Part shown: piece by piece, positions 10,983-22,900 of the stretch
How positions within the stretch are numbered: the stretch's first letter is position 1
Layout of the letters: the number at the start of each line of letters is the position of its first letter
Origin: Crotalaria pallida
Lineage: Eukaryota > Streptophyta > Magnoliopsida > Fabales > Fabaceae
DNA length: 64,000 nt
Reading direction: 5' to 3'
Assembly: GCA_037953625.1 (NCBI GenBank)
Contig: CM075649.1
Span: 88,851,290 to 88,915,289, forward strand
The notes under the pieces: generated by a model
Database searches by the model: none
Told to the model about the DNA's origin: nothing
Seen by the model: the letters and a program-made list of their open reading frames with translations, nothing else
Program-made: the position numbers and the translations under genes

Positions 10983-13900
10983 GCAAAACACATTGCCCCG
11001 TTCCAGTCCCTCTCAACTGTTGTAGACTTGCATTCAAGGGGGTGACAGTACCACTTCTAGTTAGCTATGCGGTCCTTACCACGGCATTAGACCCAGTCCC
11101 CACCACATTAGTGTGCCACTTATGGGATTCGTCCCGCCTAGAAATGTACTCGAGGCTTCTTGACGAGTCACCGTCATTGCCCTCCCCTCATGCAATCTCC
11201 ACCTGAGTATCCGCAGATACCCATAGTATCTTCCTCTCCACTACTTCACACTCTCATATCTCACCGCAAATATTAATGTCTTTTAGTGTCTTTTAATATT
11301 CTTAAAGTCTTTTAGAACCTTAAAGTCTTTTAGTTAACCTATAGTCGGCTTGCCCTTAGTCCATCCCTTCGACAAGTCCCGACCACTAACATCTTTTCCC
11401 CACTTTCACAAACACAATCGTTCACTTTCCAGGCCCCTCGGGCAAACATCTCACATCATTACTTTCTCATAACTCACATTGTTCTTTCACCATCACTTTC
11501 TGTACAACAGTCTCAACTTCACAAGCATCATTCTCTTACTCAAAACATTGACATCTCATCACATTTCTCATACCACATCACGTACCATTCCTTCACTCAA
11601 TCTCATACGTTCATTCTTTCATTACCATTCGTGAATCACTTAAACTTATCAAACGGGAAAAATCGCCATCTCATCACAGAGTAATAAGGAAATGACTTAA
11701 GATAATAAATAACGAGCATAAGAACGTAACACAATAAATATAACATAAACTCATTGCACCACCGTCCGGTAACAATGTTACGGGCTCACTTCTATCTCAT
11801 ACTCACTCACTCACTCACCTCTTATTCCAGCAAGAAAAGCACTTTGCCCTTGAAGGTCTCTAACTTCTCTTTGAGAATTATCACCACCGTCCACTGAATA
11901 ACCTCAAATAAATAAATACACTTTTATTAAAATTATTTCAATTAGGAATCACCACTTGATTCTTAAATCAAAACCCTTTACTTTATTTATCCTTTATTAA
12001 AATATTGGTATTTATCAAAACAACTCTCAATCTTTTCTCATATCTAAAATCTTTTGAAAATCCTTTGAAAACTCACATTAGGACAAGTGAAAGGAATAAT
12101 GTATGTGGTTGTATGAGAAAGTCCAGCCACTTAATTCAAGTTGGAAATCATTGAAAATCCACAATTCTTTACTCTAAATTTTCGTGAATCAATAACACTT
12201 GAAATCCATGTCTTTTCACAACTCAAAAACATTTTTAAACTTGAAATACTTGAAAATAAATTTTTGGACAGCAAGGAAGAAATGAAATGAAATCACTTTA
12301 AGAAATAATCAAATTCATTTACTCATTTCCTTTATCAAACCGAATGGAATCAAAACAAAACAATACAATTCAAACAAGTTTTTCTTAAAACAAAGTCATG
12401 AAACATAATCATGTCAAGAAAACAATTTCATACAAAAGAATCTAGCCTCTTCAATCTAGAGTAGGCCGAATCATGGTCATGGAAAAACAAGGCTTTTGAT
12501 GCATCTTTTCTTCACAAAATATTAAATCAACAACATGCATTTGTAAAGCACATGGTTTTAGAAAATATCAACTCTTTTCTTCTTCAAAACCGTGACATAT
12601 AAGTCACTTTAAAACACAATTTTCCTTTGCATGCACTCTTGAAAATCATGGAAATCAAAAAGAAATTCCATGCAAGAAACTCTTTTATGAAAATCATGAT
12701 GTTTCTTTGTTTTCAAAGCTTGACCGAATAGTACCTTAACAAAATCAAGAGGAAAACTTAAATCCTTGACTTTGAAATACTCATGAATTAGGTCAAAACA
12801 TAAATCATTTGAAATAAAATTGTTTCCCTTCGTTTCTCATCAAAACCGTGACATGCAATTCAAAAACCAAAACTTTTTGAGCAAGAAAACCACATGCAAA
12901 GCTTTTTAAGATCAAGACCATGAAAATCAAGTCAAGTATCAAACTTCTTTCAAGATCAACACAAGATTTAAGACCTCTTGAAAAGAAAAATCAAAGATCA
13001 AGTCTTAGAAGATTCAAAATTAAAATCAAAGCAAATAAACCATTTAGATCATCTTCATCAAGCATCAAACCAACATGCATGAGCTTAGAATGAAATAAAG
13101 ATCATCATGACCTAATTTTCTAAGCAAGACCGAATAGAAATGTCCATGGTTTAGGGTTCTACAAACTTGAAGAGTTCTTGAAACTCAAGATCAAGGCTTA
13201 CCAAACATAAATCTTCAAAGAACTTAGACATGCAACAACAACAAAGAACTTTTACAAAACATGGAAATTAAAACTACTTAGAACAACTTAGGATCTTCGA
13301 ATACACTAAGGAAATAGAAGGGATCTTCAACCTCTTCACTTGATCTTCAAGGATCTAAGGCTTAGGACTTGATCTTCCTCTTCCTTTTCTCCTTGATGCT
13401 CACGGGTTCCCTCTCTCTATCTCTACCTATTTCTTCTCTAAGAGTTTGTTGAAGACTCTTAGGAATTGTGTTTTGGTTTGGAAAGAAATGAGAAGCAAAT
13501 GGGGTTGGGGTTCTACGGTTTGGGCTTTAAAACAACACACCATATTTCCTCTCTTGCCCTTAGTACAATTCGGTCAAGGGTGAAGCCAAGAAGGGTAATT
13601 TTGTCCTCATCAAGGCTTGCATGGCTCAAGCCAAGCCATTGAACAAATGGAGTAAAATTAGGGCTAAGCTTGCTTCCTATTGGTTGGTCAAACCACTAAC
13701 CACACTTAACACTTAAACTAAACCTAGATGCTAAGGGTTACTAGCCTAGGGTTCAAGAAGTCAAGGCATGACTCATACTTGCACTACACACACTCATGCA
13801 TACGGCGACACATATGTACACACATGCACAATTTCATTTTCATTTTCTTTTTCACATAAAATCACCTTTTCCATAAAATGAAAAATACCAAATATTAAAT

Positions 13901-14091
13901 ACTTAAATACTTTAATCCAAAAATTCAATTCCAAAAATGCAAAAATCCGAACTCATAAGGTTTGTCTCAAAATAAAATCATTTGCTTAGAAATCCAAAAT
14001 CATTTGAAAACACAAAATAAATTTAATTCATGAAATACTTTTGAAGTCACACCTTTAAAAATACTTTATTCAAATAATCTTTTTAGGGTTT

Positions 14092-15520
14092 TCAAACGAA
14101 TATGAGGTATTCAGACGGGGTGTTACATTCTCCCCAACATAGCGATTTCTCGTCCCCGAGAAATACAGTACCTGGATCAAACAGGTGCGGAAAAGAACTT
14201 CTCATCTTGCTCTCAAGCTCCCACGTCGCATCTTCCCCATTATTCCGACTCCATACTACCTTAACTAAGGGAATATCCTTCCCTCTCAACTTCTTAACAC
14301 TACTACCATCTATCCTTAGAGGTAAGGTCTCAAATGTGAGATTCTCTTTTAGTTGTACCGAATCGGGTTCAATGTTGTGTGAGGGATCATGAACATATTT
14401 TCTCAATTGGGATACATGAAAGACATTGTGCAAGTTTGAAAGAAAAGGAGGTAAGGCAATTTGATAGGCTAAAGGTCCTATTCGTTTGAGAATTGGATAA
14501 GGTCCAATAAAACGAGGTGTAAGTTTTCGGGTTTTGAGCATTCTACCAATTCTAGTAGTTGGCACTACCTTCATGAAAACAAAATCTCCTTCATTGAATT
14601 CTAGCAGACTTCTTCTCTTGTCCTGGTAACTCTTTTGTCTACTTTGAGCAGTCCTCATCCTGTCTTGAATTAACCTCACCTTTTCGGTCGTCTGCTGAAC
14701 TACGCCTGGCCCCATTATCAGATGCTCACCAGTCTCGAACCAACACAGCGGCGTTCTGCACTTCCTACCATACAGAGCTTCATATGGTGCCATTCCGATG
14801 CTTGAATGGAAATTGTTGTTGTAGGTAAACTCAATCAGATGCAGAAAAGAATCCCAATCACCAGTACTCTCAATCACACAGGCTCTCAACAAATCCTCCA
14901 ATGTTTGGATAGTTCGCTCTGACTGTCCGTCTGTCTGTGGGTGATACGCGGAACTTAAATCTAACATGGTTCCGACTGCTGTTTGCAAACTGACCCAAAA
15001 TTTCGAAGTAAATTGTGGATCTCTGTCTGTTACTATACTTGAGGGTACTCCATGTAATCTTACTACTTCCTTCAAATATAGCTCAGCCAGTCTATCCATT
15101 GAGTACTTCATGTTGACAGAAATAAATCGCGCCGTCTTCGTCAGTCTGTCCACTATTACCCAAACAACATCATGACCTCGTCGAGTCTTGGGAAAACCAG
15201 AGACAAAATCCATAGTAATGCAGTCCCATTTCCACATTGGTACTTCCAATGTTCTTAACTCACCACCAGGCTTCTTATGTTCCACCTTCGCCTTCTGACA
15301 CGTCAAACATCGTGATACATACTCCGCTACTTCCCTTTTCATTCCAGGCCACAAGAAAATCCTTTTGAGGTCCTGATACATCTTTTGTGAACAAGCGTGT
15401 AGACTCAATTTACTCTTGTGAGCTTCCTCCAAAATCATTTCCTTTATCTCCACATCGTTCGGTACACAAACACGATCCCTATATCTCAACACTCCATCAC
15501 CACCAACCTTGAATTCTACT
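14092..15520 (-). pseudogene. Chromovirus pol C-terminal end: integrase plus chromodomain (element A)
   Basis: The open frame of 466 codons (first in-frame start-like codon at 15492; homology reaches about 15520) holds an intact integrase. Zinc-binding H25, H32, C62 and C65 are followed by the catalytic triad D95, D156 and E192, with the standard 35-residue spacing between D156 and E192. The C-terminal domain (about 250-390) is followed by a chromodomain-like end (VKVVW...ATWELE, about 415-440). This layout fits Ty3/gypsy chromoviruses, probably the Tekay/Del group. The frame reads through the purine tract and stops 36 bases inside the LTR. Gag, protease, RT and RNase H are missing: the sequence breaks at about 15520, where it meets the opposed element II. 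It is thus a 5'-truncated remnant, although the remaining part is undamaged. It would integrate element cDNA if part of a full polyprotein. Confidence 0.9.
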
Positions 15521-15539
15521 CCTTTATCTCAACACCCCA
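15516..15539. other. Head-to-head junction of two broken gypsy elements
   Basis: To the left, minus-strand homology runs up through a ...GDGVLRYRDR stretch just before the integrase zinc finger. To the right, plus-strand homology starts within RT at Y-x-D-x-FVVVFIDD. About 20 bases of unassigned sequence lie between. Each element lost its 5' half here. Confidence 0.8.
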
Positions 15540-17903
15540 TATTTTGATTTATTTGTGGTGGTATTCATTGATGATATTCTGGTCTATTCTAAAAGTCCGG
15601 AAGAGCATGAAGAGCATCTCAGGATTGTGTTGAAAGTCCTGAAAGAGAAGCAATTATATGCCAAACTTACGAAGTGTGAGTTTTGGTTGAACGAAGTGAA
15701 GTTTTTGGGGCATGTAATCTCTAAAGAAGGAATTGTGGTGGATCCAGCAAAAGTAAGTTCAGTGCTAAGTTGGGAACAGCCTAAGACCGTGACGGAGGTG
15801 AGAAGTTTCTTAGGGCTGGCTGGATACTATCGTCGGTTCATGGAAGGATTTTCTAAGATTGCATTGCCTTTGACTAAGTTGACTCGAAAAGATCAACCGT
15901 TTGTGTGGGACGATCGGTGCGAAGTTAGCTTCCGTGAGTTGAAGGAAAGGTTAACATCGTCTCCTGTGTTAATCTTACCTGATCCTCACAAGAGTTTTGA
16001 AGTGTACTGTGATGCATCTAAGCAAGGACTGGGTTGTGTATTGATGCAAGAAGGAAGAGTAGTGGCTTATGCATCGTGACAATTGAAGAATCATGAAGTG
16101 AATTACCCGACACATGATTTAGAATTGGCTGCGATCGTGTTTGCCTTAAAGATATGGAGACATCATCTCTATGGCACTATATTCCAAGTATTTAGTGACC
16201 ATAAGAGTTTGAAATATCTGTTCGACCAGAAAGAGTTGAACATGAGGCAAAGAAGATGGATGGAGTTTTTGAAAGATTATGACTTTAAACTCCACTACCA
16301 TCCGGGTAAAGCAAATGTGGTTGCAGATGCTTTGAGTCGGAAAGCAATCCACATAAGTGCGATGATGGTTAAGGAAGCAGCGTTGATCGAGGAATTCAGA
16401 GACTTGAGCTTGTTGACACAAGTTGAGCCATCAAGTATCAAGTTGGGGATGTTGCAGATTACAAACGAGTTCTTGGAAAGAATTCGAGAGTTGCAACGAG
16501 CAGACGAAGAATTGATGGAAAAGATGAAACTAGGTTCAGAGGGAAGGGAACCTGATTTCAAGATTGGGCAGGATGGAATCCTTCGTTTCAGGACAAGGAT
16601 TTGTATACCAAGAGATCAGGAAGTTAGAAGACTGATTCTCGACGAAACCCATAAGAGTCGGATGAGTATGCATCCTGGATCAACCAAAATGTATCAGGAC
16701 TTGAAAAAGATATTTTGGTGGTCTGGATTGAAAAAGGATGTGGCAGAATATGTGGTGGCTTGCTTGATTTGCTAGAAAGCTAAGGTAGAACATCAGAAAC
16801 CGGGAGGACAGTTACAACCTTTGAGGATTCCCTAGTGGAAGTGGGATAGCATCTCAATGGATTTTGTGTCTGGTTTTCCAAGGACAGCAGCAAATCATGA
16901 TGCAATTTGGGTAGTTGTAGATAGGTTAACCAAGTCGGCGCATTTTATTCCGATAAATATGCGTTATCCTTTGAGCAAGCTTACCCAGATCTATATCAAG
17001 GAGGTAGTTCGTCTTCACGGAGTGCCTTCAAGTATTGTGTCGAACCGAGATCCAAGATTTTCGTCGCAATTCTGGAAAAGTTTGCATGAGGCTATGGGAA
17101 CAAGATTGAAACTGAGTTCTGCGTATCATCCACAGACGGATGGTCAGACGGAGAGAACGATTCAATCTTTGGAAGATGTGTTGAGAGCTTGTGCACTTGA
17201 AGAACAAGGAAGTTGGGATCAAGTGTTACCTCTTGCAGAATTCACATACGATAACAGCTATCATGCGAGCATTGGAATGGCACCGTTCGAGGCGTTGTAT
17301 GGGAGGAAGTGCCAAACCCCTCTATGTTGGTTCCAAGTGGGGGAGAACTTGATGGTTGGACCAGAAATGATATAGCAGACATCTGAAAAGATTAAGATGG
17401 TCCAGGCAAAGACGAAAGCGGCTCAAAGTCGGCAGAAGAGTTATGCGGATAAGAGGAGGAAACCATTAGAGTTTTCAGAGGGCGATCATGTGTTCCTTCG
17501 GATAGTTCCGATGAAAGGAATCAGTAGAGCTTTGAGAACCCGAAAGCTTTCGCCTAAGTGTATAGGTCCATACCAAATTCTTAAAAGAGTTGGCCCTGTT
17601 GCTTATCAACTAGCTTTACCACCCTCTTTATCCAATTTGCACAACGTCTTTCATGTTTCGCAACTAAAGAAGTACGTGCATGACCCATCGGTTATTCTGA
17701 AACTCCAACCTGATGACCTAACTTTGAAGGAAAACATGACCCTTGAGACCAGACCAGTTCAGATAGAAGATCGTGAAGTTAAGCAGCTCAGGGGAAAGGA
17801 AATACCTTTAGTAAAATTCATATGGGAAAATGCTGACGTATCTGAAGCTACGTGGGAATTAGAGGAAAAGATGCGTCAAGAGTATCCGGAGTTGTTTTTG
17901 TAA
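15540..17903 (+). pseudogene. Chromovirus pol remnant: RT end, RNase H, integrase, chromodomain (element II)
   Basis: One reading frame runs unshifted across 2.36 kb but carries four in-frame stops: TGA at 16077, TAG at 16773, TAG at 16833 and TAG at 17373. It opens inside RT with the catalytic FIDD motif (15564-15575). RNase H follows with YCDAS, a Glu in the ELAAIVFAL stretch, SDHKSL and ADALSRK. Integrase has the HxnH...CLIC zinc finger (about 16650-16772), first Asp in SMDFVSGFP (16860) and Glu at 17151. The second catalytic Asp is replaced by Asn (17043-17045, AAC for GAC). A chromodomain-like end (ATWELE) precedes the TAA at 17901. Related to but distinct from element A. It is not translatable and its integrase would be inactive. 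The upstream half of the element is absent. Confidence 0.93.
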
Positions 17904-17932
17904 ACTAGAATTTCGGGGACGAAATTCCTTTT

Positions 17933-17946
17933 AAGTGGGGGAGTAG
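17933..17946 (+). other. Polypurine tract of element II
   Basis: AAGTGGGGGAGTAG directly precedes the LTR start TGTAACACCCCTA, thirty bases after the pol stop. Confidence 0.88.
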
Positions 17947-18374
17947 TGTAACACCCCTAATTTTCGTCTCCTGAATAATAGGAAATTAATAATAAAAAGT
18001 TTTATTATTAATTTATAGAAATTTTCCAAGTTTATATTTTGTATTTAATTAGCCTTAAATATAAAAATAAGTTGAAATATTTTTATAAGGCAAATAAATG
18101 CAAAATATAAGGATATTGCATTTTGGTCCCTGAATGAGGACTTAAAGGTAATATTGAAAACGTTCTTGGAGGGAAAGATTTAAAAATATTAATTTTTAAA
18201 TTTTGTACTAATCTAACCTGTTAGTAATGCCTTGTAACCGGTTAGACGATGAACCCAGAAACTGGGTTAGTGGATTTTGATGAGTAATCACTTGATTAAT
18301 CCCGAATTCGCCACGATTACAGCTTGAATCAAGTGGAAAACCACGCGTCGGTGTGCATGTAATCATTATTAGTC

Positions 18375-18382
18375 TATATATA
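18375..18382 (+). promoter_or_regulatory. TATA box of LTR II
   Basis: TATATATA within GTCTATATATAGAGG, about 430 bases into the LTR, is duplicated at 34750-34757 in copy B. A perfect GTAAGT donor lies about 285 bases downstream. Confidence 0.55.
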
Positions 18383-18659
18383 GAGGAATTGCTGAAGAAT
18401 GGGGTTGTTGATGCTCTGATTTTGGGGGAGGCTGTGTTTTAGGGTTTCATAATCGCCCTGTTCAATTCGTTTTGGTTCTTGAGTGTTAGAGAGCAAAACA
18501 CACACTTCTGGAAAGCTTGAATCAAGGGCTTTCCATTGATATAAGATTTGAGAGCTGAGTGTTCGTGTGGAAGGAGAAATCAAGCTTGGAATCTAGGAGT
18601 TGGAAACTGAGTTCTCTGTCATTCCCTGTTCTGGAAGCTGAATTCCAGCTTTGAGTTTG

Positions 18660-18665
18660 GTAAGT
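18660..18665 (+). other. Putative splice donor in LTR II
   Basis: TTTG|GTAAGT is a strong donor context. It is conserved at 35037 in copy B. The candidate acceptor is TGTTTAG at 33330-33336 (copy B CTATTTAG, ending 36779), just before the LTR ORF. Confidence 0.45.
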
Positions 18666-19693
18666 ACAGTCCACCATTTAGCCTCAAATCTCTTTGATTC
18701 TCTAGTGCATGTTACCTATTTTGAGTCTTAACTGTTTTCCCCAATTTCTTTGGCTATTTGCTATGTCAAAACTTCTGGTCTTTGGACCCTGTTGGTGAAA
18801 TTCGTGGCTGAGAGCAGAGCTGTGAGTTTGTGAGAAATCTGGGGAGTTTTCTTCAAGTTCTGTGTCAATCTTCATCAAACTCAGTCTTAAGGTATGGGAG
18901 AAGTCTACCTTATACTAGATTTAGACTAAAATTCAAGTGATTTAGGATTTGAGTTAACAAAACTCAAAAAGGGCATTATGTGCAATATGGCACAAAGGCT
19001 TGGAGGCCAAATTCTTGCTCAATGTTGTTTTGAGCAACTTTATGTTGATGCATGCAAAGTATATTGATACTGAATTCTGGATTTAAATGCTTATGATAAA
19101 TTTTGTTGTATTAAATTGTGTTTATGTGAATTTTTATGCAATTTGATGCAAAAAGCATGATGCATGCACTTTGAATTTGGTTTCTGTGATGAAACATGTT
19201 TGTTTAAGGTATATGAACCCTGTTGAATGATGAATAATGGTTAGATTTGATAATTAAATAAAATGATGTGTTAAAACCCTTATTTTGAAGGACTGACTGC
19301 ATAATCTAACCGGTTACTCGATATTCGTAACCGGTTAGACACTGCAGAATTTCAAAATAAAATTAGTTTATGAAACAGTCCTGAAGTTTCACTAATTTTA
19401 CTCAAATCTATACCTTATTTTCACTGGAAAGAATCTGAAAATGAGGTAACAATACTTTCATGGTTCAGATTAAGGGCATGTTTAACAATACTTTCGTGGA
19501 AAGAATCTAAGTTTAAGGGCATGTTTTGAGAAAATTCAAAGGAGAATTTTATGCCAAAGTGTATGCCTCAAATAAATCATTCAAAAGGGAAATTGGAATA
19601 TTTCTAAATCACATTAATTAATGTAAAGATAAAACCAACCCTGATATTTGTGCATCCATATAGACTGGAAGTCTGGTTGGTAGGAACGTTTAT

Positions 19694-19948
19694 CATATTC
19701 TGGGAATATGAGGAGGGTACTCCGGGAGTACCAAATTATAACCTACTTGATGACACATTATAGATATGTGGATAGTGTCCGGGACCTGGTTTTTATGCGT
19801 TCTGGGAACGTATGCGTTCTGGGAACGTATGCGTTCTGGGAACGTATGCGTTCTGGGAACGTGGTGCACACTCCGGGAGTGATGCTTATTATCCAAGTAT
19901 GGTTCGGCATTATGTTCTGGGAACAAATGTCGGTGTTCCGGGAACACA
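19694..19948 (+). repeat. Mini-hairpin array with YGG loops, LTR II copy A
   Basis: At least eight short perfect inverted repeats share a three-base loop, TGG or CGG: CATATTC-TGG-GAATATG (19694-19710), GGTACTC-CGG-GAGTACC (19716-19732), four times CGTTC-TGG-GAACG in a 17-bp tandem repeat (about 19799-19860), CACTC-CGG-GAGTG (about 19870), GTTC-TGG-GAAC (about 19914) and GTGTTC-CGG-GAACAC (about 19933). A minimal GTC-CGG-GAC lies near 19777. Stem sequences differ but remain paired. Copy B has the same array. Confidence 0.85.
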
Positions 19949-22900
19949 AGGGTGTATTGGATGGACGTCCAAGATGGACTTTTAGAGGCCTCAGTTGTGG
20001 ATAGAAAATCATACATCATGCTGTAACACCCCGTATTTTTCCCGTACGTGCGTAAACGAATTTGTTAAAAATAAACCTTGAATTCTATTTTCAAAAGGAT
20101 TTTTCTAAAAGGATTATTTATTGTTTTATTCGAAAATAATTTCTTTATGAAAAGAATTTGTACTTTTACGGATAAACCTTGAAAATGTAATTTTAAGAAC
20201 TTTCTGGATTCAATTACAAATCGTATTTCTGAAAATCTTGGGAATTGAATTTTGTGAAACCATGATTTCTTTTCTAAAAAGCAGAATGACCTTAAATAAA
20301 TTATCTTTTGGAAATTTTCTAATTGTACAAGGAGTTTGATTTTTAAGAATTGCTAATTATGTGCCTTGCGTGGATGAATTGTTTCATTTTGAAATAGATC
20401 AAGTTTCCCTAGGATGATGATGTGTTTTTGTAAAGGATTAGATCAATTGCCATGACTTAGAATTAATTTGTGATGTGTGCTTATTGTGATATGTGTTTGC
20501 TTTATATGTAAATATTGCTTGAAAACAAATATGTGTGTGTATGTGTGTGTATTAATGTGTTACGGTGAAGGCATATAGGAGTATGCATGCCTCTTAAAAA
20601 TATTGCATGATCATAGGAAGCCATGACCATAGCATCTTGATTAAATAGGATTAGGAAATGAAAATAAAATTTGCATGAAGTGTGAACACATGAATGTGCT
20701 ATGGTGTGGACATGTGTGTGCTATGGTGTGAGCTTGTGAGGGAGCCATGGTGATGGGTGAGTGAGTATGCAAGGAGGAGTTTGACTCTTGGGTAGAAAAA
20801 TGAAGCCTAGCCTAGCCTAAGCAACCTTTGTCCCCTTTGATCAAAACATTGCCATGCAAAAATATTAGAAACCTAATTTTACCCTCCCACTTGATGCTTT
20901 GGCCGAACCTCAATCTAAGGGTAGAAGGGGCACATTCGGTGGCCTTAAAACTATCTCACCTTAGTTCATTTCTCACATTTCATTCCCATTCCATTCACTC
21001 ACCAATCCAAACACCTTCTAAGGGAACATCAAACCCATAGAAAAGAAAAGAAAGAAAGAGGAGGAAGAGGTGTGGCCGTAGGAAACGAGGAAGAAAAAGG
21101 AGGAGAGTAGATCGAGACCTTGAGTTTCTTTGAGGATCAAGCACCTTAGGAGTTACAGAACCAACTTCCTTGGTAGGTTACATGAAGATCAAGAAGAAAA
21201 CCATAGTAGTTAGATTTTCTTTTAAATTTGTAACTTTTCTTTTCTTTCCTTTTTCCATTGCTTGCTTGTTTTCATAAGTGCAAATGTGTTTTAGTCTTTA
21301 CTATGGGTTTTCCTAGAGTGATTGTAATATGTGAACTCATGGACTCTATGCCTCGGTTGTAACTCTTTCTAGTTGATCTTGATGCTTTTCTAAAACAAAC
21401 TCTTAAAAGATTACTTGAAATTTTCATAAAAATGAGAATTGAAACTCCATGCATGTTAGGTTCCTTCTTTAAAACCGGGACCTATAAGATTTTTAGGAGT
21501 AGTTTTGGTAAATAAATTATGATCTAAGTTTGATTTGTGATAAAGTGAAGATTTTAAGTCTTGCATGATGATTTTCCTTGCCTAAACCGTGATCCATGTA
21601 CTTTTATATGGCTACTTGATAAACCTCTACATGATCCAAATTCGGTTGTGATGTAGTAAGGAATCTATGCCTTGCATGATTAAGTCCTAGTGTTCAATCC
21701 ATGATCTAAGTGCAATTTGTGTGAAAGTAAGAATTTCAAGTCTTGCATGTTGATTCCTTTTGTTCCATCCGTGAGCTATGTGTACCTATATAAATGCTTG
21801 ATTAACAATTTCATGATCCAAAATTATTTGAGAAGAAAATTAAGGATTTTTTTAGTTTTGCATGTTAACCTTATAATGATTTGGTTGATCTTGGCATGAA
21901 CATGTTTTCATCCATGAGTAGTCTTTTACAAGTTAGAACATTGAAGCTTGCATGTCAAATTTGCAAGAGAAGAAACTAAGTTTCCCTATGTGTATGCTAC
22001 GGTCTAGAGTAAATAATTAGGATAGGAGTCTTTAAAATGACTTTTCATTTATGAACCTGATTTGATTTAAAGATTTGTTTTGATTCATGTTGAATTGGCA
22101 TGTAGACCCTTCGGCCATGAGTGCTAAAAGTGTTGTGATGCTTGAGTAAGGGGTGCATGTGTGCATCAGAGGTAGACTTGGTGGTTTTGAGTTCATGCAT
22201 GCTATTCTTTTTGAAGATTAAGTTATAAATCATGTTTTCATTTTAAGGAAATGGTGCGTTGAATTCTAATAAAAAGGTTTAAAGAAAAACCCATAATGGT
22301 TCATGCATGATGATGTGATTAGATGTTGTGTGACCTACATGATTTGCTTTGACTAATTGCCTCTAGGATGCCAAAAAGTGAACTAAAATTCTTAACTCAT
22401 GTGTGATGTTATTCGGCCTTGAGGCAGTAGAATAGGGAAATGTGTTTTATGAGCATTTGAATGGCATATAGACTAAGATTAGCTTAATTTAGAGCATAAA
22501 GATGCATGTGTAGACTAACCGATTTAAAGGAAAATAAAATAAAATCTTTGAAGTAACTTGTAGCTTTAACTGTTGTTTTGATTTGAGATTAATGAAATTG
22601 GAGTTGCTAATTTCCTTATGATGTTCACGGTTTCAGTCTTAAAAGAAGTGAAATAACTTCACTGTTTGATGCCTTGATTATGTGTTGTGTTTTTACAAGA
22701 TTTTACTTGAATAATTCGGTTGATGCATGTTTAGGTGATTAAAATGATTTTCCTTTTTGAATGATTCATGAAAGTGATTATAATCTATGTTTGTGCTCTT
22801 ATATGTTTGGTACAATGATGTGTTAACTTCTTTTTATTCTTCTCGGATTAGGAACTAGAAATAAATAAAATTGACTAAATTGATTTCCATTCTATGATTT

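Larger units (their letters stand above)
9677..14127 (-). mobile_element. 3' LTR of element A (inverted chromovirus)
   Basis: On the minus strand it starts TGTAACACCCCGTCTG at 14127, right after the tract GTTGGGGAGAA, and ends CGGGCTGTTACA at 9677, giving 4.45 kb. It shares the hairpin block (10785-10982) and the conserved stretch around 10850-10900 with family I, so it is a diverged relative. It carries an LTR-internal ORF at 10062-10403. Outside these there is AT-rich DNA with no other supported feature. The flanking target bases are ATCTA (9672-9676); the partner copy is lost. Confidence 0.85.
17947..20021 (+). mobile_element. 3' LTR of element II, copy A, left part
   Basis: It starts TGTAACACCCCTAATTTTCG after the purine tract. 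It is interrupted at 20021 by a solo LTR and resumes at 33191, ending at 34454 (GCGTCACA). Net length is about 3.3 kb. Marks in order: a palindrome pair at about 18235-18268, a TATA box at 18375, a donor at 18660, paired TAACCGGTTA palindromes at about 19308-19336, and a mini-hairpin array at 19694-19948. Compared with copy B it lacks about 280 bases (equivalent of 35850-36135). Confidence 0.88.

Noticed and set aside
19694..19948. Heat-shock elements (TTCnnGAA) in the TTCTGGGAA array
   Set aside because: The spacing is three bases rather than two between TTC and GAA, and half-sites vary (CTC...GAG), so HSF binding sites are not supported.
19693..20019. Minus-strand frame with VPRTHTFPERIRSQ-like repeats (also 36305-36739)
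   Set aside because: It arises from the 17-bp hairpin repeat, is antisense to LTR II, and overlaps equally open frames on the other strand.
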